Shown in pieces: positions 12,201-21,990 of a stretch of DNA of 64,000 nt. Location of the stretch: contig NMRA01000143.1 of the NCBI GenBank assembly GCA_002633005.1, positions 587,206 to 651,205 on the forward strand, written 5' to 3'. Origin of the DNA: Phoronis australis. Its lineage: Eukaryota; Phoronida; Phoronidae. The notes below the pieces were generated by a model. It was not told the origin of the DNA, ran no database searches, and worked only from the letters and a program-made list of their open reading frames with translations. The position numbers and the translations under genes are program-made. Numbering within the stretch: position 1 is the stretch's first letter; each line of letters starts with the position of its first letter.

Positions 12201-15200
12201 TGCTGCGCCGCCCATGCCTTACCAATAATGCACAACAATATTTTATTGCAGCGCCACCAAAGTGTGCAAGTAATGAATAAGGTAGACAGTGACCACCGTC
12301 TCTAGCTGGCTCAGTAAAGACGGGGAAGTTCTTATAGGCGCTTCATACCCCTGAAGCTTTTCAGCGAATTATGCCTCACAAAAAATCAAAGTCACGTTGT
12401 TTAAGTTTTTGCGCATAAAAGGACACCTTAGGAGGCCGTCGATGTTTTTAATTCCTTCCAATTCAAGCAAATATTCTCGTTATCAAACGTTTTCTTCGAA
12501 CACTCCATCCTTCAGTTTCCAAAATCGGAAACTGGCCATTTTTAACACTGCGCGTTTCAGGTGCTATGACGTCATATCTCCTGACGTGCGCAGTGTAAAA
12601 ATGGCTAGTTACCGATTTTGGGAACTGAACGAAGGACTGCTCGAAAAATGTAAGGAATTAAAGACATCGATGGCCTCCTAACGTGTTCCTCTAAGGTATT
12701 TATAACAACGTGACTTTGATTTTTTAATCAATGTGAGGCATAATTCGCCTAAAAGCTTCCGTCGTATGAAGCGCCTATAAGAGCTTCATCGTCTCCACTG
12801 AGCCAGCGAGAGACGGTGGTCACTGTCTATGAATAAGGTAGACGATATTTTGTTGAATAAGCTAAAGTTATTGGATATTCCCAGGTTCAAAACATTTCTT
12901 CGAAATCGGGGTGAACCATTTAATACAGACAAAAAGCAAAATTAGCGAAGGGTCGATAGTACAATAGGCCTATAGCCCGAAGGACCGTCAGTTCGAAGGC
13001 CCATTATACCGAAAAACGACTCTTTGGCTCACACATTTGTTTGCCATTTTCACACCTTCGTGAATTTCTTGATTGGCGGCGAGTTGAGGCTTGCTGTATT
13101 CAATGTCAGAAGCCCTGATTGATGTGGGAGTCACTGAAATTCCAAAAACGTAAACCGCTAGCGTCGTAATGGCTGATGGTACATAAGAAGCTCCATCTAA
13201 TATTTTTTAAAAAGTCACCATTCCTTACAAAATTCAATCAATGACCGATAAGTACGAAGTTTTATTTTTGCCCCGTGTGAGCGTAATTAAGCCCCTTCGC
13301 CTGCATTCGAAGCTACGCTTAATATTGCTCACCAGTTAAGTAAAGTCATGCTTGAAATGGATGCTCTGCTGGCGCACCCCTTAATACGCATTGCTATTTG
13401 GCTACTGTGCGTGTACATGTGCGTGCATATACGGATTAAGCCCTTGCGTTTGCTTTTTAGTTGGAAAATGTAGGGTGATGTTGACATCTGTCGGGATTTT
13501 CTAAAAATTGCAGAGCGTACATTCAAAAGAAGAACCGGATTTTCGAAAACTTTTAGCGATTTTTTTAAAAAATCCTGCTCATGACATGAGATTTTAACCT
13601 CACCTGAGTATTGTTACCCTATAATTTTAACTTTTAGACTGACGTGTAGCTGCTGCGTTTGGTGAAGATGAACACGCAATGTTAGTACAAAAATGTTGTT
13701 CATACCATTGACTATAGTACATGGACAGCCAACTCCGTATACTTTCAATGGACGAAATCTGGCGTGCGTTCAGTAGACGCTAGGACCTACGCTAGCACCT
13801 AGCTAAAACCTAGTCAAAGTCACGTGCTCTCATTTGAAATGCACGGCAATATCTCACGTAATCTCGCGAAGTCTTGCTTTTTAGCGAGGTCCTAGCGTTA
13901 CTGAACGGGAGGCTGTGCTGTTTCGCACAAGCCGTTACGTCATTATTCACTAGTCACCTGGCCAATTATATTGTGTAATTTCCGGCTAGAACGCCGTCTG
14001 CTAATCATGGTCGGTGTGGCAGGGTGTTCGGCCACACAGTCGAAATGCAAAGGCGTTAGCTTCCATAGCGTACGGAGACCCCATTATCGGCTGTGGGAGA
14101 AAAACCTTATGTTTTGTATAAACGTTAATGACATTTTGATGATGGATGTTTTTAAGAACTTCTGGTAGGCCTACTAGTGCTACCACTACTGACTTATTCT
14201 GTCTCACATATCCATTGTTCTTTACTCCTTTTTGATGAATATTACCTGGTAATTTTTGGCAAGAATTGTCCGCTAAACTTTTTCAAAAGATAATGATTCA
14301 CGAACTCCTGTCCTTACGAGGAACCTCAGCCACAGCCTAGTGTGCGAATTAACCAAATTGGTCATCTTCGCTAGTACTTATCAAGCGGTTACTATCGCAG
14401 CACAATGCGAACATTTCGTCGGGATTTGGATCACCGATATAGCCGATTTATAAATCCGTGTACAAATAAACTGAATGCTGGTAAAACCTTTAACATAACT
14501 AAAGATCACATTAATACTCCAGAAATAACCAACTGACCTTCTCAAATCTATCGCACAATTCAACAACAGGTTACACACTCATTTCATGTCAAATGTATGG
14601 CGCACAAAATCTCTAGACCGTCTTAGCCAAGTACATTGTAGTCTATGAAAATACAACCAACTAACCCGAGTTTCAACTTCTTTACAAACATAAGACAGGA
14701 ACACCAGAGGGGTGTGAAGGTTGTTTTTATTCTTCAATGTTTTTTTGTTTAATACGTTTAGAGTATAATACATCATATTAATTGAACAAATAAGTATCTA
14801 GAAAATGCTCCTAATGATTGGGCGAATAATTAGCCGAGAATAATATAAAAGGGGGGGGGGGAAACGGGAAGGACTTTCATACACTCATTCACACTCACAT
14901 TCACACATTTTAATTAACTTATGTTTACATTTACGTAGGTGCATAATTATGAAAATGTCAAATTTCTTATAATACAACAGAAGTGGTTTAAAAATAACAC
15001 AATATATCGTTTGAATCATTTTCAAGAGATGGCTGCAAAACCCTCCACTGTTCTGAAGTTTTATCCGAGGCATTAAATACAACGAGGTTCACTGCGTCAA
15101 AAAGTATACATCTAAACTTATTAAAACAAGGTTGAGACCAATCTCTCGATGATGTATAAATATAATGTTGGGCATGAGTGTATATGGTATTGAAGATTTC

Positions 15201-18200
15201 ACTTAAATTGCCGAAGAAGCAAACTAAGAAGTGGTACATAAATGGCTCAGTGTGCAAATTAAAAACTTTACTAATGAAATGATGTAAAGAATTCCAGACA
15301 CGTTTAACACAGAAGCAGCTGTAAAACATGTGCTGAAAAGTCTGGACTTCGCCACAGTAGGGACATTGGTCTGTTTGTAAAATACCAAATATTTTTAACA
15401 TTTTGTTTGTATAAATTCTTTTGTGAATGAAAAAGTATTTAAACATTGTCAAATGAGGGTTTATGGGTAGATTGAAAGGGAGATTATATTTCAGCGTCTG
15501 TGTAATACTTGAGTAAAAACGCATAATTATTTGGTTTTACAGAAAACTTGTGAATAAATGTGTTTTTGATCCATGAATAGGAACTATTGAAGAATAAAAA
15601 TCTAATGTTATTACAACTAACAATCCTTCTATCCGACACACTCAGAATTTTCTTCAAGGTCGTTGTAGTGGGAGAAAATGGTATGATAGACGTATCCTTT
15701 AAGTTAATGCTTTCCCATTTAAGAAGTTTGTTCTGGCTATCTAAAAAGTCTTCACAAAATATGAGGCCTGCATTGTACAGATCTTGGTAAAATAAAGATT
15801 TACCGTTTACAGTTAAGTTACAATTGTTCCATATCACTTGTTTGGCTATTGGTACTTCATTAAATATTTCAGGATTAAGAATATCCAAGGTTGTGAGAAC
15901 ATCTTTGTAAAAAGGGTTCTTAATATCGCATTTTAGGGTTTTCAGTTGAAAATTGGATGAAAAAATGAGGACACCGCCAATACGACTGAAAAGATGCCTC
16001 GAGTATATCTTCCAACTTGCCTCATCCTCTGTATTAAAACGCTTGACCCAATTAAATAATAAATTTAACTTGATCAGTTCCATGTTAGGATATTTCAAAA
16101 CACCCTCTTGATATGGCGAAATAGTCACAGTTTCTTTAATTTTTGGTGTTTTATTTAACCAAATAAATTCTCTGACAAGCTTGTTAACTTCACGAATTCT
16201 TTTTTTGGTGATACCCACAGTTGACACTATACATGTATGAATGAGTTTCGATAAACCAAAAGTTTTCGTAAGGAAGATTCTGCCTTTTATGGACAAACTT
16301 CGTATTTCCAAATATTAAACAGGTCTTTAAGCTTTTGGATTTTACCATCAAAATTAAGTTTTTCAGTGTCATCCGCTTTTCCGCCAAAGAATACTCCTTG
16401 ACTTTTAATGGGCTTTTGGGGCCAGCTGATTCCGTAAAGTGGTTTACGATTTCGGTGTATTGTTGAGGCAAACATCCCTTGGCATTTTTCATAATTCAAG
16501 TGGAGTCCAGATAATGTTCCAAAATAATCTAAAAATCTAAAACAGTTATTGCCAGATTCTGCGTCTTTAAAAAGAACTGGATCGTCTGTACACTGTGCAA
16601 TTTTTATTTCGTGATTGGCTATTGTGAAGCCTCTAATTAATTCATTGCTTCTGATATAATGTGACATAATTTCCGCACACAGGACGAACAGCGGACTTGA
16701 TAGTGGGTCACCTTGTCGGAGGCCTTTCTCTATGTTAAAATACCGTGATGTAAATCCGTTGTTCAAGACACACGACGAAATTCCATAATGCAATGTACGG
16801 ATTCTATTGATAAAAACTTCACCAAAATTAAAAAGCTTTTAAGGACTGAAATAAAAACGCCCACTTTACATTATCGTACGCTTTCTTGAAATCGAGGAAT
16901 ACAATGTGACCGAGGGTGTGCTATTCTTAATAAAATTCAATTATATCGTCAATTACACGTGTATTCTGGCCCATATAACGTTTCGGCAAGGATGTTTGAT
17001 CTGGATGAATTAACGTTAAATTTTTGTAAGCGGACAAATGATTTTTAAATTTCTGCCTTAAGTCCTAACATTTCCAAAATTAAGTCTTTCTAACAAACGT
17101 TCACAACAAAGACAAAATTCTTCAACCCGTTTTGTAAATTCCTATATCACCTCTAAGGTACACAATGAACCAATCCTACTCGTAATGTAACAAAAGGATA
17201 CTAAGAATTATCCTGAAATATTATGTGAAATGTCAAATCAGATCAAGTACTGTTTCACTTTTTATGAACTTCAGTTGCACTGCACGCAATCTTTTATGAA
17301 TTTACCGTAGTTGGTTGTAGACTGACCATTTTTATAAAAACTCGCAACGTAGACAAACGTCTACACAAATTGCACCCTATGCAGCTCCAGGTTTAAACAA
17401 GGGCCTCTTTTTAAAGTTTGGTCAGGTATAAATAACGCCACAGACATTGAAGTTCACCGAAACACTTCTACCTTACAGATGTGACATTCCCTAGCCTCGG
17501 AAAACTTGAGAACCTGACAAAAATACCAATGATGAGATACCGGTGATGATAATCATTCCCGGCACTTTGTTTATTTACTTCAGCCACACCATTGGAAATA
17601 GCCGCTAAAATGAAACTCAGTCGAGTAAGCGCCACATGAGTCTTTATGCCAGCCCCAATATGGTAGAACCCAAGAAGCCCAAGTTGAGGTCAGATAAGGA
17701 TGGGTATAAATAAGGAAACTTACTTATATTAACAGACTTACTAGCCAAATAGAAATAAGATACAAAGTATTGCTACAGTACACACGTGCACAACAACTGG
17801 GTGTATCATTTTCCCGCCGCAAGTACTTGAACCAATCAGATCACCAATGGCGCAAACCTTTCGAAAACACGCTTGATTTTAGGGAGTCAGCTACTGCTTT
17901 TTATATTTTCAAAACTTTATTGTGTTACGTTTAACTTATTTTCTGTTCAACTCAATGAGGCCACTTAATATAAGTGCATTCAACACGATTAATGCATTGT
18001 AAGAAACGCAGGTTATGCTCTATCAACATTAGACATAATCAGTATACCCTTAAAATTTAGAAACAACTGACACAATTTTCCACCACGTGTAACGTCGATT
18101 TTCGACATGGATGTTGGGGAAGAATATCGGTATGGCGACAGCAACACAGAATCGTACGAAGGCGATGATTTTCGAAATTTGATTCGTTTTGTTGTATGTC

Positions 18201-20656
18201 ACTTTTCCCTATGGTTCAGGATTGCTTGTGGATCCAGGAAAAAGAACTGAACGAGGCAGGGTTCGTGATCCCTTTGGTGAACGCGGTAACTAAGGTGTTA
18301 CAACTGTCACGGATATTGTCATCTTTTCTGTTTACATCCAGCCTTCCCTGATGAAAACTTTAATGAAGAGGACCTTTAGTACTTGAGTGAGCATGGTATA
18401 CTGTGTGATTTATGTTGAATTATTCAACGGTTCTTTTAAGAAACATTTCACGCTATACCTAAGGCTCATGCACAGTACACTTAACGGCCCTTTTAAGGGC
18501 CACCGCTTCCCAGAAGGACTGCTCACTTGAGAATGATGAATTATAAACATTCAAAGGTTAAACCAGCAAAATCGTTGCAGCGGCGCATTTTTTAATTCGA
18601 ACAAAATTAATATTTTTCTAAAACAAAGACGTTATATAAGTACTCTTTTGCATTCACAGGAACTCCTTGGAATTTGTGCACAAACATGCTTTCGTAGTTT
18701 TCACGGTAGGTCTATGTAAACCATAAATCACAAACTGTCCGATAACTACGCTGCTACTGGGCAAGCAGACGACATAATCAGTCGGCACCGAAGTTTGAAT
18801 TTTGTAATTAATTACCAGTAGCATTTCCAAAAGTACTCACGATACCAACACTTCTACTAATGGAAGACTTTGAACAGCGTTTCAATGTCGAAATTATTTT
18901 TTTTTCGTTGTGCTGGACAGTAAAGTAGATGAGAGAATTTCCCGTCAAAATACACTAACCGGAAACTGCACCAGATAATTTAGGAGAGTGGCGGCGCCTC
19001 TTGGCTAGCACGGAAGAAAATGTCGGAGTTGCGAATCTGTTGTCTATAATCTATGTTCACACCAAGTGTTGATTTTTGTGTTGATGGAGTGACGACACAT
19101 GTTTTCACCGTTAGTGGAATATTATTGTAATACCTTCTATATGACGTGCAGTTCTCCCTAGCATTCAAAAAGTTGTTTCCGAAACAACAACCTCATGTCC
19201 ATCAGCAGTTTTCAGAAAAAGACAACTCATTCACGGGGCGCTCTTTCTGACATTTTTGAAATTAAAGTAGGTATTGATTTAAACTAAAATGGAAAATATT
19301 GTTTGGAAGATGGATAATCAGATGAACTCGGACAATTTCACTAAAACCTTTTCTTCACATTTTAGAAATGATTATATTATGGCGGAGTGCATTTTTTCTG
19401 TACCGCAGAAGATTAAAATGTTTTGCATTCAATTTTCTTATTAATGAATCTTGGTCACCTTGGTATACTTTTTCACGCCACTAAATCCACAAGTGATAGT
19501 TAAAACCGGTAACGGATTTGAACATGCCTGCGGTTTTTGCTCGCTCCTTTGGCACCTTAAGTTAAAGGCGTGGGAATTTCCTCCGAACATCACAAAATTT
19601 TGTAGCAACATTTGCGCGTTCAAAATATCGGCTATGAACATGGAAAGTCGCTAAAAAGTCAAGGTTGCGCTCGTGTTTCGTTTATAGATTAACATCTAGA
19701 GAGGATGTGCGTGTTTCACCGGATTCTTGTGTCTTCAGATCCAACCCAAGAAACGGGTCATCCTAACGCACAAGACACCTTGTTTAAGCAAGTGTCACTT
19801 GGTATATTGGGACAAAACCAAGTAAGAAAAACGAGACAAAAGTGTGTCCATCATGAGCGCTCTTTTGGGCCCCTTATTTACCTAGGAGAGTAGCAAAAAA
19901 ATTCCCATAACCCAAGCTAAGTTTGAAGTCATTTTAACACCGGCAAATGGATTGAAAAACAATAAATAACTACGGGCTACATATATAAGCATTCCTCGTT
20001 TTTTGTGGGTTCGTAGCTGGAATTATTTCGGAGAGCCACAAGGCTATGATTGCAACACGGGTCCTGATTTTAGATTGGAGTCGTGAAATTGTCTTTCCGA
20101 TACACTCTTAATAGCACATCACGCAGCCGTAGTTTAGCAATAACATAGTAAATTAGCAGTAAAGCGTATATTTTCCTACATTTTATTCTTGATGAAGTCA
20201 GATTATTTTTTTCAGAAACGGCCGCGGGACCGAAAGACAAAAGACTTAAGGCTAGACACATTTCATCTAGTATGGCCCCTGCATTGAATCAATGGTGACG
20301 ACCGGGCGATTGCAAGTGATGGGGAAGGACAAACGGACAGAGTGACTGATTTAAGTGAAAGAGTGAAACAGGGGTACATCCTGCAGACTTCGACTCATAT
20401 CTTGGGCACCCAATCATGGTCAAGTCCACACAAGTAGAAGCTGCTTACTTTGAGGGAAAAAAAGTGTTGGTGGTGACGATTCTCATATCAGCACTCGTTG
20501 AAACAAACCGATCCCTAAGCCTCAACTTCAGAACGGGGATTGAAATGTCCGAATAGTGTGAGCAGCCCATCTCCACTGTTTCTCCTGCCTCTACATAGTT
20601 CTTCTTGCCTGGAATCCGAGGCACGAGTAGTCTCAAGTTTCCATCACAGGCGGCGA
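120..20656 (-). CDS. Three-Ig-domain protein gene (span of eight exons, 5' end missing)
   Basis: Eight minus-strand exons join in one frame: 20656-20449, 12075-11957, 10780-10657, 10201-10101, 8715-8629, 1704-1552, 482-348 and 211-120. All have AG acceptors and GT donors and every intron phase matches. About 339 residues result. Ig1 is in the first two exons (cysteines in VEMGCSHYS and GTYECKK), Ig2 in the next three (VGCHAHY and AFVCEF), Ig3 in the next two (IRCKVYG and NYTCHVSN, with a GNYTC-type F strand). A tail of about 30 residues ends at TGA with no membrane helix visible, so secretion is likely if a signal peptide exists upstream. The exon with the start codon was not found. Ig proteins of this type serve adhesion or recognition; the ligand is unknown. 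It lies divergently from the lectin/vWA gene at 31.4 kb. Confidence 0.82.
348..482 (-). CDS. Ig gene exon g: second half of Ig domain 3
   Basis: Acceptor TTCTTCATTTCAG and donor GTAGGTC, phase 1-1. It reads TLVIQNLEGVDYGNYTCHVS followed by NALGSGQ, a canonical I-set F/G strand with the second cysteine. Confidence 0.88.
1552..1704 (-). CDS. Ig gene exon f: first half of Ig domain 3
   Basis: Acceptor TTTTTTCTTGGGAAG and donor GTAAGTATG, phase 1-1. It reads GFLGDPMEIRCKVYGYPLPQ followed by ISWTLNG: an I-set-like B-strand cysteine, a PxP turn and a C-strand tryptophan. Confidence 0.85.
2175..2348. repeat. ACTCGA/TCGAGT-rich degenerate repeat
   Basis: The stretch is dominated by short ACTCGA, CTCGAA and TCGAGT words and runs into the N gap. 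Similar TCGAGT clusters occur near 3460-3505 and 11150-11185. Confidence 0.6.
2349..2566. other. Assembly gap (218 N)
   Basis: A run of N with no sequence. It lies in the intron between Ig exons e and f, next to the TCGAGT-rich repeat that probably broke the assembly. Confidence 0.99.
2855..2965. repeat. GC-rich dispersed repeat (GGTCGGGAGGGG family)
   Basis: It shares TTTTCAGTAAGG, then GAATCCGAGG, then GCGCCGAG and GGTCGGGAGGGG with 24917-25050, and its later part with 37785-37870. It is a high-copy element of unknown class. Confidence 0.6.
4600..5650. mobile_element. Inverted-repeat element, copy A
   Basis: Terminal arms of about 38 bases, containing GCCAGCTAGCTG and AAGACTTTCGCC, occur at 4600-4637 and inverted at about 5613-5650. 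The interior, from TTTGCACCGATATGGG to CGTTCATTGC, recurs at 6100-6600. It is interrupted by a smaller TTAA-flanked element at 5219-5447. No long open frame exists, so it is non-autonomous. Confidence 0.55.
5219..5447. mobile_element. TTAA-flanked short element nested in copy A
   Basis: The 229-base insert has near-terminal inverted ends CATGCACGCACCC and GGGTGCGCGCATG and a TTAA on each side (5215-5218 and 5448-5451). The paralogous copy at 6540-6610 reads CACTTAAACGG with no insert, an empty site. The interior contains GGGGCTCGAACGAGCCCC and AAGTGGGCAAAAAGG, also seen at 28117-28367 and 24128. TTAA duplication is typical of piggyBac and Kolobok elements. Confidence 0.75.
5690..6865. mobile_element. 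Related inverted-repeat element, copy B
   Basis: 6100-6610 aligns directly with 4690-5218, and 5940-6090 is an inverted partner of 4950-5060 and of 6355-6440 (GTACGCAACCTCGTGG, CAATTTGTTGTAACATGTACG). It is a fold-back arrangement of the same family. A further diverged relative lies at 23040-23300. Limits are approximate. Confidence 0.45.
6884..8215. mobile_element. THAP-bearing DNA transposon with long inverted repeats and TTAA flanks
   Basis: The left arm, about 6884-7150, and the right arm, about 7955-8215, are inverted copies of roughly 260 bases. Shared words include AGGCGAA at the tips, CCGGAAGTGACGTTTTGGGA, and GGTCGTCGTTTGCTTTTG. TTAA stands at both edges (6880-6883 and 8216-8219). 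Between the arms is a THAP-domain reading frame with a frameshift. No transposase catalytic region is visible, so the element is non-autonomous. TTAA plus THAP suggests the Kolobok superfamily; P-like elements also carry THAP domains but duplicate 8 bases. Confidence 0.75.
7149..7830 (+). pseudogene. THAP zinc-finger protein, frameshifted
   Basis: The first frame begins MPRCCCVPGCTHYR and contains LCRFPKDDTLRRTW. The THAP continues in the next frame with GYRVCAKHFLPSDY and GTIPSLLIP. Together they give the C2CH pattern (CxxxC, then CxxH), the conserved tryptophan and an AVPTxF-like end. The frame changes near 7285-7305, so either the gene is broken or one base is wrong. A Ser-rich stretch of about 110 residues follows and stops at 7830. 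THAP domains bind DNA; here the gene sits inside a transposon and probably bound its inverted ends. Confidence 0.75.
8629..8715 (-). CDS. Ig gene exon e: end of Ig domain 2
   Basis: Acceptor TTTTCTTACAG and donor GTAAGTAG. It is an 87-base phase 1-1 exon reading NYEQVGAFVCEFQPEPG, with the F-strand cysteine. It joins exon d to give the pattern GIDFSNYEQVGAFVC. Confidence 0.8.
10101..10201 (-). CDS. Ig gene exon d: middle of Ig domain 2
   Basis: Acceptor TGTTTCCAG and donor GTGAGTTCG. Phases 2 and 1. It reads KKMNIITKLKVDEND and DTLNISGIDFS, matching the D and E strands of an Ig fold. Confidence 0.78.
10657..10780 (-). CDS. Ig gene exon c: first part of Ig domain 2
   Basis: Acceptor TTGCTTGCAG and donor GTAGGT. 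Phases 1 and 2. It contains GPNTVAAQVGCHAHYS (B-strand cysteine) and SITRIDWFR, which supplies the core tryptophan. Confidence 0.8.
11366..11833 (+). pseudogene. Penelope-like element GIY-YIG endonuclease fragment
   Basis: An open frame of 155 codons contains QRGVIYQLKCDQDP, HTYIVGTKRPFLTRFKDH, AVGEHILATGH, LKEAININ and LLNRDRGLHLPP. This is the C-terminal GIY-YIG nuclease layout of Penelope-like retroelements. The second motif reads YIVG where YIG is expected, so activity is doubtful. No reverse transcriptase was found upstream. It lies in an intron of the Ig gene, in the antisense direction. Confidence 0.7.
11957..12075 (-). CDS. Ig gene exon b: second half of Ig domain 1
   Basis: Acceptor TTATTCAG and donor GTGAGT. 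Phases 2 and 1. It reads ISPVTFSDAGTYECKK, the classic F-strand DxGxYxC signature, and ends DIYVYN. It is the most recognisable Ig exon of the gene. Confidence 0.85.
12098..12230. repeat. GGGGGCT/AGCCCCC dispersed repeat
   Basis: The words TTTTTTCAGTGCTACGCC, a G-tract followed by CTACAGCCCCC, and GCGCCGCCCATG are shared in inverted order with 35090-35240. It adjoins the acceptor of Ig exon b. Confidence 0.6.
12284..12828. mobile_element. Fold-back MITE with 11-bp target duplication
   Basis: The 545-base element is almost wholly an inverted repeat centred near 12570. Both ends read AGACAGTGACCACCGTCTCT, and CTTATAGGCGCTTCATAC and GCGAATTATGCCTCAC-like words are mirrored. It is flanked by identical 11-base copies ATGAATAAGGT at 12273-12283 and 12829-12839. 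The long target duplication fits Mutator-like elements (8-11 bases). No protein is encoded. Confidence 0.8.
13767..13907. repeat. Short inverted repeat with CGTTCAGTA arms
   Basis: CGTTCAGTA followed by CGCTAGGACCT at 13767-13787 is mirrored at 13886-13907. The loop repeats ACCTAGC-like words. It is probably a small MITE. Confidence 0.5.
14007..14105 (+). pseudogene. Possible THAP N-terminus relic
   Basis: The frame reads MVGVAGCSATQSKCKGVSFH then HYRLWEKN, resembling the first third of a THAP domain (C, FH, W spacing). The first zinc cysteine is missing and no downstream CxxH was found. A weak call. Confidence 0.3.
14985..17060 (-). pseudogene. L1/Tx1-like LINE ORF2 fragment (reverse transcriptase to C-terminus)
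   Basis: Reading leftwards: LTLIHPDQTSLPKRYMG (near 17000), motif A DFKKAYDNV (16868-16893), then GLRQGDPLSSPLFVLCAEI (16680-16730), a catalytic motif reading QCTDDPV where YADD is expected (about 16580), the L1-type segment SIKGRIFLTKTF, and a C-terminal CPYCG ... HMFYSC knuckle (about 15318-15375). Frames shift at least three times and stops occur, so it is dead. The 5' half with the endonuclease is missing. It lies in the Ig gene intron, on the same strand. Confidence 0.85.
17061..18420. other. Intron sequence, no gene seen
   Basis: AT-rich intronic DNA of the Ig gene between the LINE relic and the stem-loop pair. A short plus-strand frame from 18108 (MDVGEEYRYGDSNT) was noted but has no homology I recognise. 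Confidence 0.5.
18486..18501 (+). promoter_or_regulatory. Histone-type 3' stem-loop (orphan)
   Basis: GGCCCTTTTAAGGGCC matches the metazoan histone mRNA 3' consensus GGYYYUHHUHARRRCC at all 16 positions. The flanks AAC and ACC are also typical. No histone reading frame ends upstream. A one-mismatch relative, GGTTCTTTTAAGAAAC, lies at 18429-18444. Confidence 0.5.
18502..20448. other. Intron sequence, no gene seen
   Basis: Between the stem-loop and Ig exon a. Only short open frames without recognisable motifs or good splice sites were seen. Confidence 0.5.
20449..20656 (-). CDS. Ig gene exon a: first half of Ig domain 1
   Basis: Acceptor CTCTTTCCACAG precedes the exon and GTAAGCAGC follows it. 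It starts in phase 1 and ends in phase 2. It reads AACDGNLRLLVPRIPG, then EAGETVEMGC with the B-strand cysteine. The downstream half of the domain is about 8.4 kb away at 12 kb; the join gives SN-EERHLVRI in frame. Confidence 0.75.
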
Positions 20657-20888
20657 CTGTGGAAAGAGGCAACATGTGCACTACTCGAGTTACGTGGAAC
20701 TACTACTCACAACACAGGCACTACGTCAGCATAAATATTGATTGGTGTGCCAAAAAATTGTAAGATTAAACGAGCTAAAATTTCAACAGGTTTACGCGTA
20801 CAGAAATACAAAAGGTTGTTGAACAGTTGTTAACTGAGATAGATGACGTGTCAATTAAGCCCCTAGATATATTGAACAAGTCATTTTA

Positions 20889-20932
20889 ATAAAAGTCAAA
20901 ATAACCATTTAAATGGTTATTTTAACTTTTAT
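20889..20932. repeat. Near-perfect 40-base palindrome
   Basis: AAAAGTCAAAATAACCATTT is followed at once by its reverse complement with one mismatch. No loop. It may form a cruciform; no function is assigned. Confidence 0.8.
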
Positions 20933-20939
20933 ACTTACA

Positions 20940-21990
20940 CCTTAATTCAATTATTAAATTGACATTTCGTTGTTTCGATCTCATGCTAACGACATGCTTT
21001 AACTACCGACTCGATTTTTGTTATCCTTTTCTTACTTGGTTTCGTATCAGTCTCCCGGCACATGATGTGTACAGACTATGTTAATAACAATGAACTGTGA
21101 CCTACTTTTAAGTAGGCCAAATAACCGTACAGTTGGTCTTACCTCGTGACTGAGGAACCACGTTAAAATGATAATTAAGTTGATTACGCACTGCAAATTC
21201 AGTTGACATTGCCAGTGAATGTCGAAATAGCTAACAGGGTAAATGCATGTATAGGTTATATTTACCGAAAACCAGTTTTCACCGAGTAATTAACCGAAGA
21301 CTTTGAGATTTTCACTCGTCCAAGTTTAATCGGCTTTTTCTTGGCTTCAGAAAATCGACTTCATTTGAAATGAGGAATTCGAGTTCTTGAAAACGACTCG
21401 GTGGAATTCGTTGAAACTGTCGAGACTCAATATTTATTCATCAATCTCAAAAACGCACTTAGGATTTTTGATAAAAAACCAAGTTTTTGCTTAATGTAGC
21501 AAAGAAGAATACGACTTCTATTTCTTACAAAAATTCCTTAGGTTTTGGATTTGATTTTTTTTAGAAATCAAACGAAAGGACTAATGGAAAATTCCTAACA
21601 GCGTTTTTTAGATAACTGGTGAAGTTTTCATTTAAAATCGGCCAAGGGGTTATTTTGCTATGAATGTACCTTTCTTAAAAATGAAATTTTGACTTAAAAA
21701 GGTGCTAACGTAATGATAATACCCGTACATAAACACAAAACATATTTTGATATTCCCTGACAAGTCTTAGTTTTTTTAGATATACGAGTTAAAATGGAGG
21801 CCACTAAATAATGTTTGAGATAACCTTATAGACAAACAATCTATGTATTTGGTAAAGAATGTGATGCGAACCTATAAAAGCAATGTATAATAAACGGTCA
21901 AGTCAATTCCGATAAGATCCCGGATGCCGATCTCCTTTTCTGTTTCTGGTAACCCAGTTATTGGAAATTAGTAGCGAACTGTTCTCATTC
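20940..21990. other. Non-coding stretch between the two genes
   Basis: AT-rich, with no convincing exon. The missing first exon of the Ig gene should lie somewhere between 20657 and the divergent gene. Confidence 0.4.

Noticed and set aside
21143-21209. Possible first exon of the Ig gene (ATG frame MSTEFAVRNQ, donor GTAAGA, phase 1)
   Set aside because: The phase fits exon a, but there is no signal peptide and no promoter evidence. Too weak to annotate.
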